64,000 nucleotides of DNA from Cokeromyces recurvatus (Eukaryota > Mucoromycota > Mucoromycetes > Mucorales > Mucoraceae): positions 310,001 to 374,000 of the forward strand of contig NW_026251389.1 in the NCBI RefSeq assembly GCF_025118155.1, written 5' to 3'. The notes below the pieces were generated by a model. The model worked only from the letters and a program-made list of their open reading frames with translations. It made no database searches and had not been told where the DNA came from. Position 1 is the stretch's first letter; each line of letters begins with the position of its first letter. The position numbers and the translations under genes were made by a program. This document shows positions 21,360 to 32,279 of the stretch, piece after piece.

Positions 21360-23655
21360 ATGTTTAAAAAACCTTTAGCCAATTTAAAATCATTCAGCCC
21401 TTTAAGATCTTCTGATCGTCGACGTTTTCAAAATGAGGCATACAATGCTTACCCTTCTCTAAAAGAGATCTGTACCAGTGATGAAGAAGGCGCGCCTCAT
21501 CATTTAATGCCTGATGATCTTCAAGCAGCCAAATTTGTTTCTCATGTAGGTACACCTGGTATTGTCTACAAATCTGAGAAACAAGCTTTATGGATCTCGA
21601 TAGAAAAACTACCCCCTATTCCAACTGGTAAATTCATATTTAATATATTTATATATCTATAATGGTTAACAACAACAACAACAATAAAAAAAAATAGTCT
21701 ATACTATGTGGCAGTATCCTAATATGCTACCAAAACTTTATACATGGTCACCTGTGATTCATAAACTAATGGAGGGAGCAGGTAAAATTTTTATATGAAA
21801 TAAATAAATAAATTGTGTATATTATATTAATTCTTAACTACGATTCATCTCCATCTACTTTTTTTTTTTTTTTTTTTTTGCCCTAGATCTAATGATTCCT
21901 GGCTTAGTTCTTGGTTCAGAAGGCGCTTTACCTACTTTAAATACAGGCGACCTAGTTGCTATTACTATTAAAGGCTATTCGTAAGTGAATTTATAAATAT
22001 AGATGTATAAGCTTAAATTTATTTATACCATTCATTCATATCTATGTATTACTATTATTATTTCAAGTACTCCACTTGCTATTGGCACTATGGCATTACC
22101 AACATCAGATATCAAAATTAGATCAGGAATGAAAGGAAAGGCAGTCCATATTATTCATGTTTATCAAGATTATTTATGGGCTATGGGTGATAAGTCAGAT
22201 CCACTTGAATTTGAACATATTTCAAACTATGATGAAGAAGAAGATGATGATGATGATGAAGAAGAAGATGATGATGATGATGAAGAAGAAGAAAAAGTGG
22301 AAACAAAAGCGAAAGTAAAAGCAATTCATGATGAAAGTAATGTCGAAAAAGTAACTCAAGAGCAACAAACTACAGGAACCACACATTTAACTACAAAAGG
22401 TAAAAGAAAATAATACAATATATACTTCTTTTCACTTATTTAAATCAAAAAGAAATTGATGAATGGCTTAAAAAGTCATTATATCAAGCCTTGATATATA
22501 AAATTAAAGCAGAGAATATTTCAACTATTTTGCCTATATCTGCTTCATCTTTCTATTCAGCCTATATTATGCCTTGTAGACCGGCGGATATAGGAACTGA
22601 AGTGGACATTAAGAAATCCAGTTGGAAGAAATTACAAAAATTCTTAAAAACAATGGAAAAATCAGGATTATTAAAAACAAAAGAACAACGAGGTGAAACG
22701 ATGATAATCTCAGTTAACTATTCACATCCAAATCTACAAGAAGTGAATAAATATAAAACAATGGAAATACCTACCACTACTGTTAACAATAGTAAAAAGG
22801 AATCAACAACACAGCAAAGACAACAAAAAGATGAAATACAACAAGCTGATATACAAGAATTATTTAAACCATTAGGAGATCATATAATTCAATTCTTTAA
22901 AGAAGCAAAACATGAAAAGGATAAAATGTATACAATTCCTGAAATTCGAAATGTTTTATCCGATTATATAAAGTTACATCAATTAGCAGATCCCAAGAAT
23001 CAAAAGTAAGTTTTTAATATATTAACAAAGGAAAAAAAAACACTATTTCTAAATTATTCATTAAGGATGATTATGATTGATCCTATTTTATGTGATGCAA
23101 TTTTAGCTAAAGATGAATATAACACAATACAAAAATTAGGTCGTGATCAAATACTTCATAGGTAATTTATCAATGAGTATACAAAAAAAAAGGGTGTATT
23201 TAAATCATCTATATGCATGTATAGAATTTGTCAAAAAATGCAACCATTTCATTTAATGACTTTACCTGGAAAGGAACCTGTTTTACGTAAAGGATATCCT
23301 AAGCCAATTGAGATCACACAAGAGATAAGACAAGGAAGAAAGACGATCACGAAAATAACTGGAGTAGAAGGCTTTGGATTAGATATTGAAGAATTAGCAA
23401 AGGAATTAACTCGCTTGTGTGCAAGTAGTGCTACATGTAAGCATGCATTATTATTCTTATTTACAATGATTGATTTTATTTTATTTTATTTTAAAAGATA
23501 ATCCTATTCAGGGCGTTAGTCCAAAAAATCCATTATTTGAAATCATGGTTCAAGGTCCTCAAATCAAGAATGTTACTGAATTAATGATTAGTAAAGGTGT
23601 ACCTAGGAGATTTATTGATACATTTGATAAAACGTCCAAAAAAGGAAGGAGATAA
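21360..23655 (+). CDS. TMA64: translation initiation factor eIF2D (ligatin/Tma64)
   Basis: Eight exons (21360-21627, 21698-21781, 21887-21980, 22068-22399, 22453-23005, 23066-23161, 23225-23436, 23498-23655) join in phase to about 598 residues, close to the human protein. MFKKPLANLKSFSPLRSSDR begins the N-terminal DUF1947-type domain. The PUA domain follows (VLGSEGALPTLNTGDLVAIT; KGKAVHIIHVYQDYLW). An acidic linker leads to the winged-helix/SWIB-like part (FLKTMEKSGLLKTKEQRG; FKPLGDHIIQFFKEAK). The C-terminal SUI1/eIF1 fold has KITKITGVEGFGLDIEELA and IMVQGPQIKNVTELMISKGV. The factor delivers or removes tRNA at the 40S P site and acts in recycling and reinitiation. The stop is 3 bp from the stop of TRAPPC5 on the other strand. 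Confidence 0.92.
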
Positions 23656-23658
23656 CTA

Positions 23659-24529
23659 CTATTTTAAAAATTCTTCTCTTTGTAAAACTTCTTTATCTAA
23701 TTTAATTAAAATTGTTGTTCTTTGAGGGAATCCATTTGCAGGTACTGTATGTGCTGTTACTCGTGCAGGCTAAAAATAATGTACATAAATATGAATACAG
23801 TATTAACAGTTAATAATAAAACTTACAAATTGACAACCATCCAGTACAGCTTCAACAATACCAGCTACAAATGCATTACAATTAAGCTGTGAGAGTTCTT
23901 TTGGAACAGATATATATTTTGTAAGAATAGGTTCATTATCTGAAATCATATCTATTATTTATAAATATTAGTTTTTTTTTTTTTTTTTTTTTTTTTTTGT
24001 CAATGTATATATGTACATTCATCTTCATTCTCTGTACTTCTTTCAAGTGAATCAGCTTGTTTTCCAAATAATGCTTTCCAAACTGTGGTATGAATAAAAT
24101 AAAGTACATTGATCACCTTAATTTCTCTTTTTGCTACCTTTTCTCTCCAAGCAAGTAGTTCAAGAACACGAATACCAACACGATATCCAAACTCATTTAA
24201 TCTAATAAATACATTAATTCCTACTCAATCAATCGTTTCAAATTATTCATTACTTTTTCTCTAAATCTTGAATCCCATTAACTCTCTTCTGAGCATACTG
24301 TAGCATTTCTGAAAAAAGAAAGGTTTGTGCACTTAAACTAACCTTTTTATTTATTTATTTAATTGACATGAGATGGCTTTTTATTAGCAAGACTTTTAAT
24401 TATTATTATGGTTACCTCTGCTCCTTTACTTTTATTCAAATTTTTTTCAAGGATACTTTTAGCACGAGTCATACGTTGCTCACTATAAATGGAAGATTGC
24501 ATAGAAGGCCGAGGTGGAAGTTCACTCAT
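23659..24529 (-). CDS. TRS31: TRAPP complex subunit 5 (Trs31)
   Basis: Five exons (24529-24416, 24342-24254, 24201-24017, 23951-23827, 23769-23659) join in phase to 207 residues. After a short Pro/Ser leader, the Bet3-like fold shows [97 protein letters not shown] and PARVTAHTV. These are the family landmarks. Trs31 is a core subunit of the TRAPP exchange factors for Rab1/Ypt1 in ER-Golgi and Golgi traffic. Exon 2 starts at VSLSAQ, chosen because this acceptor both keeps phase and restores the family's FLFSEM segment. Confidence 0.92.
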
Positions 24530-24885
24530 GATTGTATATTTTGTTCGTTTATTATACAAGAAAATAATAATAAAAGAGAGAGAAAGAGTTTTTTTTTTCT
24601 TGTTCCTCAGTAATTCCAACAAACCTTAATTTTGATTGGCAGCTGTGAAAGACTTCATCATAATTCTCAAGTACAATGAGTACACATCAAATTATAAATA
24701 ATAGGTAGTTGAATTTTACTTTTAGTTTCCTTTATTAACCATAGCAATAAAAAGATAAAAAATAAATAAATATCAAGTTACAAAGCTCCTTAACGTATTA
24801 AATGAATAAGAATAGTAGATAGAATTAAACATAAAATAAACACTTGTGTTTACCATTAATATCAATAATAATAATAATAATATAG

Positions 24886-26460
24886 AAGAAAAGGGATCAG
24901 CTGTAGAACATTTAAATTCTAATATTGAAAGTACCTTTGTCGCTCTCAAGGACTGTTCTAGCTTAAAAGAGACTTCTTTTGCATTCAAGACAGAATTGAC
25001 AGCAGATTATCAGGGATCTCATATTGTTTATGCATCAGATGAATTTTATGGAGCCGCAGATAATCTTATCAAAACTTCTTTAAATAATATTGCTATTCAA
25101 AAAAGAAGAAGAGAGAATGATAATACTAATGAAGAAGGTATAGGGTAAGCTTTTTTTTTTTTTAATTATAACAAGTGTAGACTTTAATTCCATTTTTGTT
25201 AGATGATAATCAGCAGAATGGTTGGCTTGTTAAACGTCATGAAGAAAATGCCATGTAATTTTTTTTTTATGGCATTGCCTTTTATAATATCAGAAAGATT
25301 CATCAATATACATAAATAGTGCTGTTATAAAATTAGGAGTCCCTGGAAGAATAATTGGAATTGACATTGATACTACTGGTTATATTCAATGTGCTCCAAT
25401 CAAAGCAAATGTAAAAGGATATTTAATGCAAGATAATAAGTCTGAAGAGGTACGTATAAGAATCACATATATTTACAAGATAGGAATGAAACTTATCTGT
25501 GAGTTAGATAGTAGAGATACTTACCGATGTCACAATTTTGCCTAATGCCCATAACTTTTTTCAAGTTTTAACTTTTTCAAATAGAATTTATAGTCATATA
25601 CAATTAATGGTTGTACCTAGTGGTGGTGTTGTAAAACATAAATATAGAACCCATTTTGATCAGTAACCTCATGTTGTTCTTTTTTATAGTCTAGATTTCG
25701 TTGTTATGGTGAAGTAGTTCTTCAAAACGTTTTATATGATGAAACTGTTAATCTAGCATCAACAAGACTTGGGGCTCAAGTTATATATAGACCATCTGAT
25801 ATTATTGGAGAAGACATACCTTGTATCATTATTGACCGAAAAGATTCAAGGTAAATGACTATATAAAAGCAAGACAAAAAAAAAACAGACTTGTTACTGG
25901 GATAATAATTCATTCTTTTCAAGATATGATGGTTGGATAACTCCAAGAAAACACAAAACACAAGAAGATTATACGATTATAAAGCTGGCTAGACTAGGCT
26001 TTGTCGAACAAATACTTGTTGATACATCACATTTCTTTGGAAATGCACCAAAGAAGATTATTATAGAAGGATGTTCCATAGATGTGGATAAAGAGGTATG
26101 TATTATAAACTGTCTTCAAAAAAAAAAAAAAAAAGAAAATAGATTTTTTTTTCTAACATGAAAAAAAAAAGTTTGAACAAAGAAACTTATTAGAAAATAC
26201 AAGTTGGACAAGTTTAATAGATACAGAATTAATGCATTTTGAACTTCTTCCTAATATGCTTCATACTTTTACCTGCTGTTTCAATAAATCCATTACACAT
26301 GTTCGCTTTCGTCCTATACCAGGTAAATTACAAGTCAAAATAAATTTATTTTTTTTCACATATAAATATACTTATGAACATACTAGATGGAGGCATACAG
26401 CAAATTACTATCAAAGGAAAGTTTTGTAAGGATATCCATACTACAGTATCTCGCGTTTGA
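24886..26460 (+). CDS. allantoicase, first exon unresolved
   Basis: Exons from about 24886-25137, then 25203-25254, 25320-25449, 25517-25630, 25690-25850, 25924-26095, 26172-26322 and 26387-26460 stay in phase. Allantoicase hydrolyses allantoate to ureidoglycolate and urea in purine breakdown. The protein shows two tandem jelly-roll repeats: IVYASDEFYGAADNLIK, GWLVKRHEEN, IKLGVPGRIIGIDIDT and FRCYGEVV in the first; VIYRPSDIIG, YDGWITPRKH, IIKLARLGFVEQILVDTSHF and GGIQQITIKGKF in the second. The usual WETRR-type motif reads WITPRKH here. The start codon is missing from the first long exon; a 13-nt exon at 24802-24814 could provide it, but this is weak. It shares an upstream region with TRAPPC5 on the other strand. 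Confidence 0.85.
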
Positions 26461-26859
26461 AAATACAAAAAATAATCTTGAAGCCCAATAAATTTTTTTG
26501 TTGGTTAGTAGAACTTATGATTGAATAGTAAAATACATGTATGAGCAGTAAAATGTTCTTATCATCAATACAAATATACATTTCACCGAAAAAAAAAAAA
26601 TCGGAATAAAAGGTTACGATTAAACATTTTTTTTTATTATTTTTATAAATTAAAATTCATAAAGCGACCTATGGGCACATAGTATATTTATTATATTGAA
26701 TTGCCCAGGTCAGTTCAAATTATGTGAAAAAATAGTATCTAAAAACCCTCTTATGGGACAAGAGGTAAAAAGGTAAAGGAAAGAAAGAAGAAAATAAGGT
26801 GAGAAAGAAAGGGGGGAAATATTGCTAACAAGTTTAAAGGGACAACCCGTTGAGTCATT

Positions 26860-27060
26860 TCCTGTCTGGATCAAGAAGTGGAGGGGGTAGTTTATCGTGC
26901 ATTAAGTAATCTATTTCCTGTAGAATGGTACACATAACTGGCCAGCGATAGAACCAGGCAGAAACATCCTGAGAATTTCGGTACTTATGCTGAGGGAGAT
27001 GATTTAAAAGAAAGGACAGAGGATCTGCTATTGATCGTGGCAGAATAAAAGGTTACTGAA
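26860..27060 (-). pseudogene. remnant of a dispersed mucoralean repeat ORF, copy 2
   Basis: The minus strand encodes SIADPLSFLLNHLPQHKYR, VSAWFYRWPVMCTILQEID and YLMHDKLPPPLLDPDRK, then a stop followed by LNGLS. Position by position this parallels copy 1 at 20834-21091 (WYTLCPILYTILHELDYYFH and DPVDPGLKILNWLS). Function unknown. The neighbouring MITE begins a few bases beyond the 5' end. Confidence 0.45.
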
Positions 27061-27070
27061 ATTCGGACTA

Positions 27071-27213
27071 CAATCTGGGAAACTAGGTTGGGCCATTAAA
27101 AAAATAATTGGGTCATTCAAAAATGACATACAGATGCGAAAATGGGACAGAGAAGAATAATTTTTGAATGACCCAATTATTTTTTTATTGGCCCAACCTA
27201 GTTTCCCAGACTG
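27071..27213. mobile_element. 143 bp MITE with about 55 bp inverted ends and TA duplication
   Basis: The left end begins CAATCTGGGAAACTAGGTTG and the right end inverts to CAGTCTGGGAAACTAGGTTG. The match continues to about 55 bp with a couple of changes. TA flanks both ends (27069-27070, 27214-27215). The CAGT-like terminus and TA duplication fit a Tc1/mariner-derived MITE. It is unrelated in sequence to the MITE at 8917. Confidence 0.85.
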
Positions 27214-27374
27214 TAATATTCAAATTTTCTGATTTGTTTTTTTTTCCTGGACTGATCACAGCATAAAACAAAGAATATGTATCGAAATAAGAGCTAGTAA
27301 TCAGCCCAATTAAACCGGGAAACCAACTCATGAGATTTTACAGTAGTTCAGAGGTAAAAAAAAAAAAAAAAAAA

Positions 27375-27625
27375 AATATCGTCTTTGGTGAACAAATTTT
27401 CTATTTGGTGCGTCTTTTGTGTTTTGTATTATAATATTATGAATCATTAAAGTAGTATCCTTAAGAATTGCTAACTCCTCATCACTAACTAATCTTGAAC
27501 GTTCAAAGATATATCCTCTAAGTAGCGAACACGTTAGACACGTTTACAGTTATCTTGTCTTTATTAGCTGATTCTTCAATAACAACAACTTTATTTTCAT
27601 TTTCTTCGACTTGCACATTATTATA
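27375..27625 (-). pseudogene. minus-strand coding remnant of unknown family
   Basis: One frame reads SLLRGYIFERSRLVSDEELA, then ILKDTTLMIHNIIIQNTKDA and PNRKFVHQRR (about 27540-27378). Another frame just upstream reads NNVQVEENENKVVVIEES. The composition looks coding, but the frames do not join without a shift and no family is recognised. Probably a decayed gene piece in the repeat-rich interval. Confidence 0.3.
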
Positions 27626-27909
27626 AAAGACTTCTTAAAAAGTTTGCTGCATTAAAAAACACACTTAAGCACTGTTTTTGATTTTTGAAATTATTTCTAA
27701 TTATAACCTTTTTTACCTTTATATGGAGCAAAATTCACATATAAACAATTAAGAAGATACATGTGCTTACAAGCTCTCATTTTTATTATTATTATAATAT
27801 TAAAGATGCGAATAATAGTCACTCGTGTAACATTTCATTATAAAATGATATAAAAGGCACGAATGTTTAATTTCCTTCTTTTTTTTCTTTTTTTTCCCTT
27901 TTTTTTCAG

Positions 27910-27995
27910 AAATGTGGGGAGCCTGTTTTATGCCGGGCTATGAATAGCACTGAAAATCGCCCCGTCTGTATAGTGCCTCCCATGGCTGATGGAAG
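27910..27995 (+). other. orphan exon-like segment
   Basis: An 86-nt segment of visibly higher GC content is preceded by a strong pyrimidine tract ending in CAG and followed by AG|GTAACA. It encodes KCGEPVLCRAMNSTENRPVC, then IVPPMADG. No partner exons were found. It may be a captured gene fragment. Confidence 0.3.
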
Positions 27996-28237
27996 GTAAC
28001 ACAGACTCATAGAATAGTGAATTAATGTTTATTGATAATAAGAGTAGTTTAAAAAAAATTGACTACAAACAATATTGTTTCATCATATACAAAAGTGTTA
28101 GACATCTGGAACTTGTTTCGTAAAATAGCCCTTTTTGTTGCAATAAACATTCAAGAGGTTAAAACAATATATGCATTATGAATGATAATAAAAGTGTGAT
28201 ATTACTTGTAAAATATCAAATAAAAATAATAAAAAGA

Positions 28238-28238
<1 letters not shown>

Positions 28239-28286
<48 letters not shown>
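28239..28286 (+). repeat. 48-nt poly-A tract
   Basis: Uninterrupted A run in the gene-poor interval. It could be the tail of an old retroposed copy; the orphan exon lies 5' of it, but no continuous retrocopy is visible. Confidence 0.95.
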
Positions 28287-28287
<1 letters not shown>

Positions 28288-28450
28288 GTCAACGAAACCG
28301 AACAATAATTCTAAAGTCAATTATTTTATTTATGACTTTAAATTGATGGGGTATTTATAAGAATTGTTAAAGAGGTCTGAGATAAGATGTAAATCAGAAA
28401 AGTGTTAGTTACAACTGAATAAGGCACGTTATAGATAATGAAATGTTAGA

Positions 28451-28632
28451 ATCTTTAATATTGTTTGATAAAGTGGATCAAGAGAGCTTCAGGGGAATCT
28501 AGATAGAATTCCTTGAATAATTTTCTGATCTGCATGTTTAATCAAGAAACATGACATTATAAGTCAGCTCATAACAAGCATTTATCAAAAGACTAAGTAT
28601 CTACCCCAAATTTAATTTAATATAGAAGGAAG
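28451..28632 (+). pseudogene. N-terminal fragment related to the PD-(D/E)XK-like pseudogene
   Basis: It translates as LFDKVDQESFRGI, then IEFLE and FSDLHV with stops between, then in a shifted frame LIKKHDIISQLITSIYQKTK. The last part matches LIKKQDVISQLMTEP at the start of the larger pseudogene (about 30963-31010), and the DNA of the two stretches is also visibly alike over some 50 bp. It is a second, truncated copy of the same family. Confidence 0.45.
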
Positions 28633-28840
28633 AAGAAGAAGAAGAAAAATGAAGGAAAAAGGAAGGGAGGTAGGTAGATATAAAGAAAGAGAGAGTGAAA
28701 ATAAAATCAGACAAGATAGAATAAGATTGCGAAGGACAGGTAAAAATAGAGGAATAGAGTTTACTATATTATATTATATTATGTTATTGGAATATAGTAA
28801 TGAATCAATATCAATCAAAGCATAATAATACTAGTTAAAA

Positions 28841-28960
28841 TTAGCTACAAATAGCTACAATTAGCTACAAATAGCTACAATTAGCTACAATTAGCTACAA
28901 TTAGCTACAAATAGCTACAATTAGCTACAATTAGCTACAATTAGCTACAATTAGCTAAAA
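28841..28960 (+). repeat. 10-bp tandem array, 12 units of (T/A)TAGCTACAA
   Basis: Twelve exactly registered 10-bp units alternate TTAGCTACAA and ATAGCTACAA; the last has one change (TTAGCTAAAA). The period equals about one helical turn, and each unit carries the palindrome TAGCTA. No coding or RNA role is evident. Confidence 0.95.
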
Positions 28961-30950
28961 CTGGCTTATATACTTATTTTTAATTCTATTATATGTATTT
29001 TATGCATTTTCAGTAAAAATATTAATTATATAGTTACTTTTATACGGTATATATCTATTAATTTATTATTATATAGCTACTATCACCTAGACAACTTTAA
29101 CTTTTTTTTTTCTGACATTAATTTTAATGCCTAAAATGGTATATAATTAGCTGAAGGCCAACGGTAGTCATAGACAACACATATATATTATACTATGCTA
29201 TTACATCATCCTCATTTTATGATTTAATAAGGGGAAAATCATATAAATCATATAAGTTATATAAGTTATATAAGCCATATAAATCATATAAATCATATAA
29301 ATTATGCAAGTCACATAAATCATATAAATCATATATAATAGAACTTGAACATTTGCTAAGATTTAGATTGAATCAGATCAGATTAGATCATTTATTGACA
29401 ACTCATTTCAAGTAATGGAGTGTAATTATGACTCAAACATCTAGATTTTTTATTTTTATTGTCATTTTCTCTTTTATTATATATAATATTATATTGGTTC
29501 CTTATTGTTCCTGAATTATTTTAGTACCCTCTAGATTATATAATTTAATTTGCTTGTATCAGCACTGTCAAGACAAGATTGAAATACCGCACATATAATT
29601 TAAAAAAGAAGTCAATCAATCCATACATACACATGTGTATTATTTATTCTCTCATAATATCAATAATGTAAGGAGTGTTTGTATACGTCATCTTTTCTTA
29701 TCTTTATTTGTTGTTTATCTCTACTTTTTTTTTCTCTTTTGTTTTTTTTCCATAACCCCAGTTATTTAAAGGGTATTTCTTTTAGCTTTATATCTTTCAA
29801 CTATACATGTAAAAGATGGTATATACAGATATAATACATAAAATGAAACGATAGAGGTATTATATAAAATAAAATAAAAGGGAACAGAGTGAAATAAAAG
29901 ATAAAATGTACTTACGCGTATTTATTTCAAATATATATAGACATATGTATAGACATATATATATAGACATATATATTATAGATTAGTCTTCTGGCTTCTT
30001 CTTTTATATTGATGCTAATGCTAAAGGTTTATTACGTCTTCTATTTCATGGTAATCCTATATTAACTGTTTTAAAACACACTATATACTATCTACTCACC
30101 ATTAAATTGTTATTACTACTACTAGAATAGAGCAATACTATCCTTGTTATATCTTCCTGATGCTTATCTCTTCTTATATATACTTTACTCTAATCAAGTA
30201 TTTAGTATATATATGTATATATTTACTTATTTATCTATCCATGTGTACAAATAGACATAGCTCTCAAAAAATCCTAGCGCTTATCTTATGGCATACAATA
30301 TTAGGTCCGTTCCTTTCCAACTACAAATGGTATGCAAGCTTTTTGTAATTTTAGAGATTGCCTAGGGGTAGCATCCACCTTCTTAACTACTGCTTGAATC
30401 ATGTTTTCCACCAAAGATGATATGGGGCATCCCCCCAGACGAACGTAACGGAAAGAAAAAATTCAGTGAAAAAAAAAAAAAAAAAAAATAGTAGGTATAT
30501 TGGTGCAGTAAAATAAAGTAAGTAACTATCAAAAAATACAATTTCCTCAATTCTCTGGGGGGGGATAAAAGGAGTTGAGCACGAAAGCTCTGTCGATTAG
30601 GATAAAAGCATATTATATATATATATTATATATACGGCTTATATATATATATATGTATGCCGCAAACCGCTAACAAACTCTGAATTACAAGAAGTCCACT
30701 GTGTATCATTTAGTAAAAAGGCCTTTACATCACTCATACTTTAGACAATCAATACGGTTTTTTCTTTCCTTTTTGTCAGGTTTGTTTATATTATATATAT
30801 ATTCTATTAAAGTATATGAATGACGAGGAAAGAAAAAAATTTAAAAAAAAAATTAAAAGAAAAAAAATACTACTAAAAACAATACTATTACTACTGCTAC
30901 TACTACTACTATCATTGCTGTCTCTATCATTGCTGCTTCTATTTAAGTTT
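28961..30950. other. gene-poor interval with simple repeats
   Basis: It contains a second 10-bp array at 29238-29337, (ATAGAC)-type repeats near 29935-29975 and a near-palindrome at 30634-30663 (CGGC..GCCG around TA repeats). No gene or structured RNA was recognised. Confidence 0.5.
29238..29337 (+). repeat. 10-bp degenerate tandem array, AATCATATAA type
   Basis: About ten units of 10 bp such as ATCATATAAA, GTTATATAA and ATTATGCAAG. It has a different sequence from the array at 28841 but the same period. Confidence 0.85.
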
Positions 30951-30954
30951 ATGA

Positions 30955-31749
30955 TCCACATGTTTAATAAAGAAACAAGACGTTATAAGTCAGCTCATGA
31001 CAGAACCAACAGAATACAATGACAACATAAAGCCTGATATAACGTACTACTCTTATGGTAACACTAAGGATCTTGCGCCTGTCATAGTGGAGATTCAGAA
31101 AAAGATGTCACATGGGTTTATTGCACAATTAATGCGATATTCATTGAATGTATCTGATTAAACAAGCACCCTCCCAATTGTTTTACTCATCAATATTGAT
31201 GAGTTCTCAAGTAAATGCTTTCGCAAGGAAAATTTTGTCAAACGCAACAATGAACTGTACTATATCCTTTACAGTTCACTTTGGGCAAAACAAGTTCATA
31301 TCTGCAATGCTGATTCGATCACATCGTTTATACAAGTACCGATGCCAAAAATGATTGCACTAGTCCACTTTATAACACAGCAAGAAAAGCATATTATCGC
31401 TTTGGATGAATACATGGATCCAATGCTTCAGGGCATTTAGACAATAGCTTACCAAATCTTTACCAATAAATCGAACAGCAGAGTGATTCAAGATACTGAG
31501 ATCAAATCCTTTTGCGATATAACTATATCTCAATACAAAAAAATTATTCGTAATAACAGTTTGAACGACAAAACCTCTCAGAAACGCATTGCAAAATATG
31601 CAGAGGATGGTATTGACTTTGCAAAAAACTTTAAACAACACTGTACAAGGGGAGAGTACATCTGTGTCACACCAATTCAAATCACCAAACCGAAGGATTT
31701 TATATTTGTGAAGGAGTTCATAGAACAAAACCAAAGCAAAATGAAATGA
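30955..31749 (+). pseudogene. PD-(D/E)XK-nuclease-like repeat-family protein with two nonsense codons
   Basis: One continuous frame of about 260 codons runs to the TGA at 31747-31749, broken only by TAA at 31159-31161 and TAG at 31438-31440. Near the start it reads DNIKPDITYYSYGNTKDLAP, then VIVEIQKKMSHGFIAQLMRY. The spacing of Asp (PDI) and Glu-x-Gln (VEIQ) is that of the PD-(D/E)XK nuclease fold, in its common E-x-Q variant. Long helical parts follow (NELYYILYSSLWAKQVHI; ISQYKKIIRNNSLNDKTSQK). I recall this kind of protein as abundant in Mucorales genomes, often beside transposons. No upstream start codon was assigned. Function is inferred from the fold signature alone. Confidence 0.55.
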
Positions 31750-32279
31750 ATATCGTGTTATAATATTGGGATCAAGGTAGGTCTATTCGATAGGTTTGCA
31801 TCCTATTCAACATTAAAAATGGCCTTTCATCGCCACATACTTTGAGTTGATCTCTCATTGTGCAACCAATAGCTTCCCTTACTGTTAAACTTTTTATACT
31901 AAATTTGTTTCTGATGCATTGTACCTTCACCTATTAAAAAACATAACGGCTTTAGTGAAAAATGATTGGCCCGTTACTTTCATTACTTTCGTCACTTTTG
32001 TGGTATTTGTGCATACTTCTTACTAGTAAATCGAATTAGACTACACCTGAAATACAAATGCCTGCTAATATCATATCTATTTTATGTATTTTATTGGTAC
32101 TGAACTTAAATAATCGAGAACGATTTTTTTTATATAAACCAAAATCATTTTGATTGATGAATCTTGCCTCACTTTTAATAAAGGATTAAAGAAGACTCAT
32201 TTCACTTAACAGCCTATTTTAAATTTATCAATTCATCAAAGTCAAAATCTCACAACTTTCGTTAATTTCGCTACTTTTA
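31750..32279. other. spacer with a short minus-strand coding remnant
   Basis: Minus strand 31925-31770 gives an open stretch reading QCIRNKFSIKSLTVREAIG, then CTMRDQLKVCGDERPFLMLN. It looks coding but has no identifiable family. The rest is AT-rich. Confidence 0.3.

Noticed and set aside
22003..22413. Separate gene inside the eIF2D locus
   Set aside because: Its first part is intron 3 of eIF2D read through; the rest is exon 4.
24802..24814. 13-nt first exon supplying the allantoicase start codon
   Set aside because: The phase fits, but the exon is tiny and the donor (GTAGAT) is poor. It is left as unresolved rather than annotated.
28238..28360. ORF made of poly-Lys across the A48 tract
   Set aside because: Translation of a homopolymer; no family content.
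28841..28960. CRISPR-like array
   Set aside because: Units are contiguous, with no spacers, and the context is eukaryotic. It is a tandem repeat.
30634..30663. Near-palindrome CGGC-(TA)n-GCCG
   Set aside because: A short hairpin around a TA repeat with no gene nearby to terminate or regulate; most likely incidental.
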